NCBI GenBank assembly: GCA_964355945.1 | Contig: CAYHGE010000078.1 | Span: forward strand, 1 to 17,183 | Source of the DNA: CAIVAT01 sp964355945 | Lineage (GTDB): Bacteria > Bacteroidota > Bacteroidia > Bacteroidales > FEN-979 | DNA: 17,183 nt | Reading direction: 5' to 3' | Shown here: piece by piece, positions 1 to 6,841 of the stretch | How the letters are laid out: every line of letters starts with the position of its first letter | Position numbering within the stretch: the first letter of the stretch is position 1 | Made by a program: the position numbers and the translations under genes | The notes under the pieces: generated by a model | Database searches by the model: none | What the model was told of the DNA's origin: nothing | Seen by the model: only the letters and a program-made list of their open reading frames with translations

Positions 1-100
1 CGGCTGTTGTTTGGATAAGATTTCCTGGGCTAATTTTGCCCTTCCCTGAAATGATATCTTCAAGTTCATTTCTTAATTTTTTGTCAACGTTAACAAACAT
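1..100 (-). CDS. Partial N-terminus of an unidentified protein (runs off window)
   Basis: A minus-strand reading frame opens with ATG at 100 and stays open for 33 codons to the window edge. It reads MFVNVDKKLRNELEDIISGK, then a Gly/Lys/Pro-containing stretch. The composition is charged and soluble, with no signal peptide or membrane segment. The start lies 35 bp after the stop of the glycosyltransferase gene on the same strand, with purine-rich sequence (CAGGA) just before the ATG, so co-transcription is plausible. I do not recognise the family. An open frame this short could occur by chance; the operon-like spacing and natural-looking composition are the only support. Confidence 0.45.
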   Translation of the reverse strand, partial: MFVNVDKKLRNELEDIISGKGKISPGNLIQTTA

Positions 101-135
101 TCCTGAGAAATCATTTATCCTTCAAAACAGGATTC

Positions 136-1701
136 TTATTTTGATCGATTAGAATCCGAAAACACCATCTCCTTTTTCAAACCGATCAGCCGGTAAACAA
201 ACACTTTCCTGACCAGTTCGTCACCCCTGGTGATACAGATCGTATCGGCAGGCATAATGGTGTCAAAAAGGGCTCCATATAAAGCCACCGGATCTTCATA
301 ATCATCGCTTAAAGCAAGGTAATAGGCGTCGGAACCTTGTTTCAGGCTTCCCCGAAGCTGGTTGATCCAGTGATATTTATGAATTCGTTCAAGGGTTCCC
401 AGCGCATATACGGGTTTATTAACGGGTCCTCCGACATAGTAATCCAGGTTGGCGGCCGGAAACCATCTGAATGTAAGGATCGGCGACCCTTTTTTCATAC
501 GACCCTGATCCACGTCAGATTTTGCGATCGGGGCAAACTTTTCTCCAAGCTGCCTCCATCCGGTCAGGTCATGAGAAATATCGGCAACTTTCCATTTGGT
601 AAGCGGAACCCAGCCATACCTGATCTGCCCTACTGCTAAAACGGCAACAAGCAAAATAAAGGCCAGTGCTATGGCTACAGGCCAGGGAATAAGACGCATT
701 TTCGAATCTGTGCGCCCGGGTTCCGACAGATAAGCAGCTGCAATCAGGATGAACCCAAGATACCCCGGGCCGGTCCAGTGAGGTAATGTACTGCGGAACA
801 GGGAGAAGGAGATAAAGACTAATACCAAAGGGATGCTGATCCATAATATAATCCTTTTGTAATCAGTCCGGATGAACTTTTTCCCGCGTATAAGTGCAAA
901 AAAAGCGATGATGATAATCACCACATTCACCGGGTTGTTATAGAAGAACTCACCAGCAATTTCTGTCAGGAAATATTGTGGCTGAAATCCTGATGAGGTA
1001 ATACCGACACGGTTTTCATGATAGGTAAAGCTGATAAAGTCATTATCAAAGTTCCACAGAACAACCGGGAGGCACAGCAGTAGAAAAATCAACACAGCGC
1101 CATAAGTCTCCTTTGCTCCAAACCATTTACGGTTGTAGAACAGGATATAGAAGAAAACACCGGTGATCAAAAACACGGAGTGATATTTCGACAACATGGC
1201 CAGGCCAGCGGTAACACCTGCCAGGAGGAAAAGACTCCTGCTTTTCTGCAGTAACTCACGATCAGGCAATGAAATCAGGAGAAGGTATAATGTCAGCAGC
1301 CAGAAAAAGACCTGTGGCGTATCGGGAAGGATGAAAGTGCCGCTGAGTACAAACCCGTAAAATGATGCCGAAAACAACAATGCTGCATAAAGACCGGTAA
1401 GCGGATTTTTTATGAGCCTGCCTATCAGGAACATCAACCCGGTACTCAATGTTCCAAGCACCAATGCCGCCAGCCTGATAAAAAATTCACTGTCAAAGGT
1501 AAGATTCAGGGTAAATATCTGTATTACGATCCCAACCATCGGCGGATGGTCAAAGTGGCTGAATGCCGGAAATTTTGCATACGTCAGGTAATAAACTTCA
1601 TCGTTGCCAAGTTCAATAAACCCTGCAATAATCCCACGTATCAACACCGATGCTGCAAGCAAAATAAATAAAGCCCGGTATGTCTTATAATTTGATGGCA
1701 T
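136..1701 (-). CDS. GT39/ArnT-like polyprenyl-phosphate-sugar membrane glycosyltransferase
   Basis: A 521-residue polytopic inner-membrane protein. After the first membrane segment (about residues 10-28) comes the first periplasmic loop with the acidic pair D34-E35 (GNDEVYYLTY) and HFDHPP at 49-54. This DE...DHPP arrangement is characteristic of the GT39/GT83 superfamily (protein O-mannosyltransferases, ArnT, Pfam PMT_2), whose members move a sugar from a polyprenyl-phosphate carrier onto protein or lipid at the periplasmic face. Many hydrophobic segments follow to about residue 370, then a soluble C-terminal domain of about 150 residues. Acceptor and sugar cannot be told from sequence. The start at 1701 gives a short charged head before the first membrane segment, as expected. 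No convincing promoter is seen; an octamer repeat fills most of the space between it and the NRAMP gene. Confidence 0.85.
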   Translation of the reverse strand: MPSNYKTYRALFILLAASVLIRGIIAGFIELGNDEVYYLTYAKFPAFSHFDHPPMVGIVIQIFTLNLTFDSEFFIRLAALVLGTLSTGLMFLIGRLIKNPLTGLYAALLFSASFYGFVLSGTFILPDTPQVFFWLLTLYLLLISLPDRELLQKSRSLFLLAGVTAGLAMLSKYHSVFLITGVFFYILFYNRKWFGAKETYGAVLIFLLLCLPVVLWNFDNDFISFTYHENRVGITSSGFQPQYFLTEIAGEFFYNNPVNVVIIIIAFFALIRGKKFIRTDYKRIILWISIPLVLVFISFSLFRSTLPHWTGPGYLGFILIAAAYLSEPGRTDSKMRLIPWPVAIALAFILLVAVLAVGQIRYGWVPLTKWKVADISHDLTGWRQLGEKFAPIAKSDVDQGRMKKGSPILTFRWFPAANLDYYVGGPVNKPVYALGTLERIHKYHWINQLRGSLKQGSDAYYLALSDDYEDPVALYGALFDTIMPADTICITRGDELVRKVFVYRLIGLKKEMVFSDSNRSK

Positions 1702-1740
1702 ATTTTTTTAATGATGATTAAATCTAACAACAAAGCCGTA

Positions 1741-1806
1741 CCCGTTTACCCGCTTACCCGTTTACCCGCTTACCCGCTTACCCGCTTACCCGCTTACCCG
1801 TTTACC
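1741..1806. repeat. Octamer tandem repeat (CGYTTACC, 8 units)
   Basis: Eight perfect-length units of CGCTTACC or CGTTTACC fill 1743-1806, preceded by CC at 1741-1742. Only the third base varies (C or T). On the minus strand this gives eight GGG tracts separated by five bases each, a regular G3N5 pattern that fits the usual G-quadruplex definition. The array lies about 20 bp after the stop codon of the NRAMP gene and about 40 bp before the glycosyltransferase start. The last unit can also pair as TTTACC (1801-1806) with GGTAAA (1815-1820). The same octamer family occurs at 14331-14461. Confidence 0.95.
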
Positions 1807-1825
1807 AGGACAAAGGTAAATAATC

Positions 1826-3088
1826 TCAAAAGAAACTAAACAGCAATTTAATGTTCAGGAAGACCACAATACCACCTACGATCAGCAACATGGCTTTGGT
1901 GGAGGTGGCATTTACATATTTCCCCATTACTTTTTTTGACGATGTCAGGTAAATCTGCAGGAAGATTGTAAATGGCAATTGAATACTGAGGACCATCTGG
2001 GAGATAATCAGCCCCTGGTAGGGATTGCTGATGACAAAAATAATAAGCAGTGCAATAACCAGTGAAATCAGCACCCCAAGACGGGAATGGCTGTCGTGGA
2101 TGTCGTAGGGTTCTCCAAAAATACCTGCAAAAATGCTTCCTCCGGCCATGCCGGAAGTGATGGTGGAAGCGATGCCTGCAAATAGAAGTGCAACGGCAAA
2201 AACCAGGGCAGCATGGTTTCCGAGCAGCGGTTTCAGGATACTTTCCGCCTGCTGCAAGGCATCGACAGGAATATGATTTGCAAAGAATGCAGTTGCTGCC
2301 AGCAGGATGATTGCGCTGTTGATGGCCCATCCGATTAACATCGAAAAGAGTGTGTCGAAAAGTTCGTAGTCCATCTGGCGCTTGATTACCTTGTCATCCT
2401 CCAGGTTCCACTGGCGGCTCTGGATGATTTCTGAATGAAGAAAGAGATTGTGGGGCATGACCACTGCGCCAAGTACACTCATCACAATAATCATAGACCC
2501 CTGGGGGATGCTGGGTTTTACCCAGCCAATTCCGGCTTCTACCCAGTTGACATCAACCAGCGTAAGTTCATATAAAAACGAAAGCCCGATGACAGAAACG
2601 AAGGCGATAATGAACTTCTCGATTTTCTGGTAGGAGTTTGTAAACAGCATGACCATCACAAAAAGGAAAGCCATGACCGCACCTGCCGGAATGGGGATGT
2701 CAAAAAGCATGTTAAGAGCTATTGCTGCTCCGAGAATTTCCGCCAATGACGTGGAGACGGATGCTCCCATAGCCGATATCAATACTGTTCTTGAAATCCA
2801 GGGAGGGGTATGTTTATTCGCAGCCTCCGACAAGCAAAGCCCGGTGGCAATGCCCAGATGGGCCACATTGTGCTGAAGGATGATCAGCATGATGGTTGAA
2901 AGGGTAACCATCCAAAGTAGTTCATACCCGAACTCAGAACCGGCAGCAATGTTGGATGCCCAGTTGCCCGGATCGATGAAACCAACTGTGACAAGCAACC
3001 CCGGCCCGATGTACTTCAGGATATCAAGTCCGCCGAAACTGGGCTTGTGGTCACGCCGGCGTAAGTCTTTTATGAATTTCAGAAGCAT
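1826..3088 (-). CDS. mntH: NRAMP-family divalent metal (Mn2+/Fe2+) transporter
   Basis: A 420-residue protein of about 11 membrane segments, matching the usual length of bacterial NRAMP proteins, which import Mn2+ or Fe2+ with protons across the inner membrane. The TM1 metal-binding motif DPGN is at 39-42. The TM6 motif is intact as A208-V-V-M211-P-H213-N, giving the expected metal ligands (Asp, Asn, Ala carbonyl, Met) and the conserved His. An odd point is TM3: bacterial MntH usually reads TDLAE, whereas here it is TSLAE, so Ser114 replaces the Asp while E117 is kept. A -7 box (3111-3118) 22 bp upstream and a terminator beyond it suggest the gene has its own transcript. The substrate (Mn versus Fe) is inferred from family only. 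Confidence 0.93.
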   Translation of the reverse strand: MLLKFIKDLRRRDHKPSFGGLDILKYIGPGLLVTVGFIDPGNWASNIAAGSEFGYELLWMVTLSTIMLIILQHNVAHLGIATGLCLSEAANKHTPPWISRTVLISAMGASVSTSLAEILGAAIALNMLFDIPIPAGAVMAFLFVMVMLFTNSYQKIEKFIIAFVSVIGLSFLYELTLVDVNWVEAGIGWVKPSIPQGSMIIVMSVLGAVVMPHNLFLHSEIIQSRQWNLEDDKVIKRQMDYELFDTLFSMLIGWAINSAIILLAATAFFANHIPVDALQQAESILKPLLGNHAALVFAVALLFAGIASTITSGMAGGSIFAGIFGEPYDIHDSHSRLGVLISLVIALLIIFVISNPYQGLIISQMVLSIQLPFTIFLQIYLTSSKKVMGKYVNATSTKAMLLIVGGIVVFLNIKLLFSFF

Positions 3089-3110
3089 CTGTTATCCGGA
3101 TTCAACTCTG

Positions 3111-3118
3111 CAAAATTA
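3111..3118 (-). promoter_or_regulatory. Putative -7 promoter element of mntH
   Basis: The minus strand reads TAATTTTG, a full match to the Bacteroidota -7 consensus TAnnTTTG, 22 bp before the mntH start codon. No good TTTG -33 element lies 19-21 bp upstream. If used, the leader would be about 15 nt and transcription would begin just beyond the terminator of the aqpZ operon. Confidence 0.5.
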
Positions 3119-3120
3119 GG

Positions 3121-3162
3121 ATAAAAATATCGCCCTGCATCCTTTTGGAAGAACACAGGGCG
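3121..3162 (-). terminator. Rho-independent-like terminator downstream of aqpZ
   Basis: Arms CGCCCTG (3131-3137) and CAGGGCG (3156-3162) form a perfect 7-bp GC-rich stem. A smaller inner stem, TCC (3140-3142) with GGA (3147-3149), lies in the loop. Read on the minus strand the hairpin is followed by ATATTTTTAT (3130 down to 3121). It begins 28 bp after the aqpZ stop, in the right place to end the envelope operon before mntH. Confidence 0.7.
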
Positions 3163-3189
3163 AGGTACTCATGATTGTAGCTTTTCGGA

Positions 3190-3900
3190 TTACTCCTTTT
3201 CAAAACCAAATTTCCACACCAATGCTGCTATTACTGCGCCGAGAATCGGGGCCACGAAAAACAGCCACAGCTGCATCAATGCCTTGCCACCGGAAAATAG
3301 CGCGGGACCAAGGCTCCTGGCCGGGTTTACTGAGGTACCGGTAACAGGAATTGCAACCAGATGGATCAGCATCAGGGTAACACCAATGGCCAGTCCGGCC
3401 ATGGTTCCGTTACCGAATTTAGACGTAACCGCAAGGATAACGAAGAGGAAAAGGAAGGTCATTACTGTTTCGATGACAAATGCGCTCAGGGTGCTGTAAG
3501 CTCCCAGATAACCTTCACCCCAGCCATTTGATCCCAATCCCCACTCCGACATCTGCCAGCCGGGCCTGCCCATTACAATAAGGTAAAGCACTGCAGCGCC
3601 AAGTATAGCGCCAATGCACTGTGCAACAATATATCCTACGGCGTCCTTCACCCCGATCCTTCCTGCTACCAGAACACCAATGGTTACGGCAGGGTTCACA
3701 TGACAACCTGAAATACCGCCAATGGCATACGCCATGGCTACAACGGCAAATCCAAACGCGATGGAAATTCCGAGAAGGCCAATTCCGTATCCGGTGACTC
3801 CGGCGGGTCCAACAACATTGGCGCTGGCAATGACTGCTGATCCGCAACCAAACAATACCAGGCTGAAGGTTCCAATTAATTCAGCTAAATATTTTTTCAT
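3190..3900 (-). CDS. aqpZ: Aquaporin Z-type water channel
   Basis: A 236-residue MIP-family channel with six membrane segments. Both half-helix motifs are present: SGCHVNPAVT after TM2 and TSVNPARS after TM5. The selectivity filter looks water-specific: the Arg follows the second NPA, a His precedes it in HLVAIPVTGTSVNPAR (closely matching E. coli AqpZ), and a TM2 Phe is in the expected place. This argues against a glycerol facilitator, which would have Gly or Ala instead of His. I chose the start at 3900 (MKKYLAELIGTF) because the upstream extension to 3948 overlaps the lipoprotein gene and is not MIP-like. The start is 31 bp after the lipoprotein stop, so it is probably the last gene of the operon; a terminator follows. 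Confidence 0.95.
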   Translation of the reverse strand: MKKYLAELIGTFSLVLFGCGSAVIASANVVGPAGVTGYGIGLLGISIAFGFAVVAMAYAIGGISGCHVNPAVTIGVLVAGRIGVKDAVGYIVAQCIGAILGAAVLYLIVMGRPGWQMSEWGLGSNGWGEGYLGAYSTLSAFVIETVMTFLFLFVILAVTSKFGNGTMAGLAIGVTLMLIHLVAIPVTGTSVNPARSLGPALFSGGKALMQLWLFFVAPILGAVIAALVWKFGFEKE

Positions 3901-3931
3901 AGGTGTATTTTTAAATGGTGAATAAAATCTG

Positions 3932-4594
3932 CTATTTCTTCTCAGCAAACTTAATCAGGTTGTATTTTTGCCAGTCTGCATAAATGTATTGTGCAATGTT
4001 TACAGCAGACTGATCAACATACTGAGGATCTGTTACAGTGATATCACCTGTCCAGACTCCATCCGGGTAGCCACGAGTGTAAAGGCTGGCCTTCAGACTG
4101 ATTACTGATGTAGATTCCCAGTAACCTCCGGTTGAAACAGTACTGCCACCATAGTAACCGGATCCGCCATAATAGCCACCGCCCCAGTAGCCGCCGCCCC
4201 AGTAGCCACCATAGCCGCCTGTGACATACGTTGTTTGAGGAACATAACTTTCAGTTTTATCGGTTCCCTTGTAAACAAAAACAAGAATTGCGTCTACCCC
4301 AAGGCTGTCACATTTCTTCTTGATCTCATCAATGGAATATTTAATATTGGGATTCAGAAAATCAAGTGAACCGATGGCCTTGAGCCCCTGCTTTTCGAAA
4401 TAGGCATCAACCGACTGTTCAAATGGTTTCAGGTATTCCAGTTTCTCAAACATTGGCATAATAGCCACTTTGGAAACCTGTGATTTAAAATCCGGGTTCT
4501 TCCAGCTGGTCAGGGTGACCGGGGAACCACACGAAGAGAGCATAAAGACGGCAACAACGGCCAGTAGTCCAAAATAAAGTTTTCCTGTTTTCAT
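3932..4594 (-). CDS. Gly/Tyr-rich envelope lipoprotein of unknown function
   Basis: A 220-residue predicted lipoprotein. A hydrophobic signal peptide (about residues 5-19) ends in the lipobox L19-S-S-C22, so Cys22 should be lipidated. The mature protein starts with a mixed alpha/beta region (about 28-115; VAIMPMF, then DAILVFVY) that resembles small nucleotide-binding-like or TolB-N-like folds. Residues 126-158 are a low-complexity Gly/Tyr/Trp run with repeats such as GGYW and GGYY. A beta-rich tail containing WTGDITVTDP follows. There is no acidic surface-export signal just after Cys22, so a periplasm-facing location is more likely. Starting at 4594 gives a standard signal peptide; the longer frame to 4705 overlaps waaA. 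It is 34 bp after waaA and 31 bp before aqpZ. I cannot assign a function. Confidence 0.85.
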   Translation of the reverse strand: MKTGKLYFGLLAVVAVFMLSSCGSPVTLTSWKNPDFKSQVSKVAIMPMFEKLEYLKPFEQSVDAYFEKQGLKAIGSLDFLNPNIKYSIDEIKKKCDSLGVDAILVFVYKGTDKTESYVPQTTYVTGGYGGYWGGGYWGGGYYGGSGYYGGSTVSTGGYWESTSVISLKASLYTRGYPDGVWTGDITVTDPQYVDQSAVNIAQYIYADWQKYNLIKFAEKK

Positions 4595-4628
4595 AGAATA
4601 TGTTTTTTGAGGGTAAAGATAACACAAT

Positions 4629-5867
4629 TTATTCCAGATACTGCATAATTTTCTTTGTGGCACCACGGTTAACCGCAACATAGTCACTGCAAATATATGA
4701 TACACGCTTGTGCTCCTGAAAACTTCCGGTGATCTCCAGTACTTTTTCAGTCAACTCATGGGAAGAAGTGATGCTGAAAGCGCCTCCCAGTAACACAAGT
4801 TCGCGGGCCTCCCGGAATTTCTGGTAGCCTGGTCCGAAAAAAACCGGAACGCCAAAGGTAACTGGTTCCTGAATGTTATGGAGCCCGCTGCCAAAACCTC
4901 CGCCAATGAAAGCAATCGTTGCATATCGATACAACTGAGCAAGAATTCCGACAGAATCGATGAGCAATACATCGGTTTCCAATGCATTTTCCTCATTCAG
5001 CTCGGAGAAACAAACCACTGGCTGATCCAGGTGTTCTCTGATATACCTGATCCTCGCGGCTGATGTCTCATGCGGGGCAATGATGAACTTCATGTTGAGT
5101 CCCGGTTGCTTCATCAGGGGGAAATAAACGGCTTCATCAGGTTCCCAGCTGCTTCCGGCAATAAAAACTTTTTTCCCGTCACAAAATTTTTCAATCAGGG
5201 GGAGTGGCGTTGACTGAGCGGCAATGGCAAATACCCGGTCGAAGCGGGTATCCCCGGTTAACGTAACCGCAATGATGCCTGCCGATTTCAGCAACTTCTC
5301 TGATTCCATGTTTTGTACGAAAAAACGGGTAACAAAGCCAAGGTGCTGACGAAACCATCCTCCATACCATTTAAAAAAATGTTGATCCTTCCTGAATAAT
5401 GCCGAAATGAAATACAATGGAATGTTCAGATCGTGAATGTTTTTCAAATAATTAAACCAGAAATCGTATTTGACAAAAAAGACTTTTTCCGGCATGACAA
5501 TGTTCAAAAACTTCCTGGCATTGGCTGGCGTGTCGAGCGGGAGATATGTGACATAGTCGGCCCCGGAATAATTTTTCCTTACCTCATAACCCGATGGGGA
5601 AAAAAAAGTTAACAGGATTTTTTTTTCAGGCCATCTTTTTCTGATGGCTTCAATGACAGGTCTCCCCTGCTCAAATTCTCCCAAAGAAGAGACATGAAAC
5701 CAGATAATGGGATTCTTTTTGCGATCGATGCTTTTCAACGCCTCAGTAAGATTTCCGAATAATTCGCGGCGGCCTTCTGTCCACTGCCTCGCTTTTACAT
5801 TAAACAGGGCTGCTGTTCTCACCAGCAATCCATACCCGGAAATTAATATTGAATAGATCCGCCGCAT
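4629..5867 (-). CDS. waaA: 3-deoxy-D-manno-octulosonic acid (Kdo) transferase
   Basis: A 412-residue GT30 enzyme that adds Kdo from CMP-Kdo to the lipid A precursor at the cytoplasmic face of the inner membrane. Residues 1-24 form the hydrophobic anchor. The acceptor-side domain carries HVSSLGEFEQGRP, where E64 is the equivalent of the conserved catalytic base. Further family signatures follow in order: KYDFWFNYL, TGDTRFDRV, AGSSWEPDE, APHE, and the donor-site region GGGFGSGLHNIQEP with downstream FGVPVFFGP. Length is normal for the family. Whether it adds one Kdo or more is not visible. The start is 1 bp beyond the stop of the preceding barrel-like protein gene, indicating translational coupling. 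Its presence implies an LPS-bearing Gram-negative envelope. Confidence 0.96.
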   Translation of the reverse strand: MRRIYSILISGYGLLVRTAALFNVKARQWTEGRRELFGNLTEALKSIDRKKNPIIWFHVSSLGEFEQGRPVIEAIRKRWPEKKILLTFFSPSGYEVRKNYSGADYVTYLPLDTPANARKFLNIVMPEKVFFVKYDFWFNYLKNIHDLNIPLYFISALFRKDQHFFKWYGGWFRQHLGFVTRFFVQNMESEKLLKSAGIIAVTLTGDTRFDRVFAIAAQSTPLPLIEKFCDGKKVFIAGSSWEPDEAVYFPLMKQPGLNMKFIIAPHETSAARIRYIREHLDQPVVCFSELNEENALETDVLLIDSVGILAQLYRYATIAFIGGGFGSGLHNIQEPVTFGVPVFFGPGYQKFREARELVLLGGAFSITSSHELTEKVLEITGSFQEHKRVSYICSDYVAVNRGATKKIMQYLE

Positions 5868-5868
5868 A

Positions 5869-6630
5869 TTAATACATGTAGAACTCCTTCGGCACCCTCC
5901 TGTAAAGCGGAATGATCCAGCAAGCTCTTACCGTATACAGCTGGCTGCTTAACTTACCTGACGTTGGTTCACCAGTATTGGAATCGTGATCCCGGTAAGG
6001 CGATGTCCATGCCTGTGTAAACTCGAGGGATATCGAAAAATTCATCAAACGTGTATTGCTCAGGTACATATAACCGGCTGATCCCGTCAGGGCGAATCCT
6101 CCATTGAGCCGGTCATACCCTTTTTTATAATCTCCAAGAAGTTGCGGCGCTGTATTGCCCGGGTTGTGAATCCTGATCTTATCCTGAAGGTATCCGGCAC
6201 CTGCCAGCAGTGTAATGCCGCAGTTTGGGTTGGGAGAGAGCACCGGAATCACCTTCCCGAATTTAGCGAAGAAATTATATCCCCGCTCATAATAAATGAT
6301 ATCGGCATACATGCCATTGGCATCGATTACATAGCCATCTTTGGTCGAAATCCTTTTAAGCAGCGAATCGGAGTTTTTTACTGTCTGGCCAAACATGAAA
6401 TTCCCTTCAAATCCAAAGATCCAGTTATGTTCAGTTTTAAAGAGAAAGCCACCGCCAATGCTGGAATTACTCCCGAACTGTTTTGCAAGATCACCTCCCG
6501 GAAACTGATACCCATAAGTGGCATAAACCAATGAAGTAAAAATGGTTGAATCATGAATATTGACCTGGGCAACCAGCCCTGAAGCAGAAATGAAGAGGAT
6601 AATAATGAAGGAGGATATTTTGCGATGCAT
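5869..6630 (-). CDS. Probable outer-membrane beta-barrel protein (Bacteroidota, waaA-linked)
   Basis: A 253-residue protein with signal peptide MHRKISSFIIILFISASG and probable cleavage after LVAQ. The mature part alternates short hydrophobic strands with Gly and aromatic residues (IGGGFLFKTEH, IFGFEGNFMFG, GITLLAGAGYL, GGFALTGSAGYMYL, MNFSISLEFTQAW) and ends in the aromatic EFYMY. This is the pattern of an 8-10 strand outer-membrane barrel. I chose the start at 6630 because it opens the signal peptide, and because a -7 promoter box lies at 6669-6676, inside the longer frame that begins at 6681. It is the first gene of the operon with waaA, the lipoprotein and aqpZ. Function is unknown; linkage to waaA suggests an envelope or LPS role, which is inference. 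Confidence 0.82.
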   Translation of the reverse strand: MHRKISSFIIILFISASGLVAQVNIHDSTIFTSLVYATYGYQFPGGDLAKQFGSNSSIGGGFLFKTEHNWIFGFEGNFMFGQTVKNSDSLLKRISTKDGYVIDANGMYADIIYYERGYNFFAKFGKVIPVLSPNPNCGITLLAGAGYLQDKIRIHNPGNTAPQLLGDYKKGYDRLNGGFALTGSAGYMYLSNTRLMNFSISLEFTQAWTSPYRDHDSNTGEPTSGKLSSQLYTVRACWIIPLYRRVPKEFYMY

Positions 6631-6668
6631 CGTACAGGAATCAATTTGACAAACCCGGGAATTCATTA

Positions 6669-6676
6669 CAAATTTA
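6669..6676 (-). promoter_or_regulatory. Putative -7 promoter element of the waaA operon
   Basis: The minus strand reads TAAATTTG, matching TAnnTTTG, 38 bp before the ATG at 6630. No clear -33 TTTG is found at 19-21 bp. If used, transcription would start near 6662, downstream of the alternative start codons at 6681 and 6666, which favours the start at 6630. Confidence 0.5.
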
Positions 6677-6738
6677 AACATTTTTGATCTTGCGTAAGTG
6701 TAAAAAATCCAACCCCTTATTCAGCAAGATGTTATGGG

Positions 6739-6770
6739 TATGGTCTGATAAGGATTTTTTTGTAATTTTG
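6739..6770 (+). promoter_or_regulatory. Putative promoter of the C69 dipeptidase operon
   Basis: The sequence TATG (6739-6742), a 20-bp spacer and TAATTTTG (6763-6770) fit the Bacteroidota promoter TTTG-N19-21-TAnnTTTG with one mismatch in the -33 box. This leaves an AT-rich leader of about 65 nt before the ATG at 6842, with no Shine-Dalgarno sequence, as is usual in this phylum. Confidence 0.6.
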
Positions 6771-6841
6771 ACAACTATAAGAGATGCAGAATACAAAATG
6801 ATCAAATAGCAAATTTTAACAACATTAATAATTCATTCACT

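Noticed and set aside
1741..1806. Telomere-like repeat marking a linear end or integrated telomere
   Set aside because: It resembles telomeric G-rich repeats only superficially; it is internal, short and flanked by normal bacterial genes.
4614..4621. TATCTTTA as an internal promoter for the lipoprotein gene
   Set aside because: One mismatch to TAnnTTTG and no -33 box at the right distance; AT-rich sequence makes chance matches likely.
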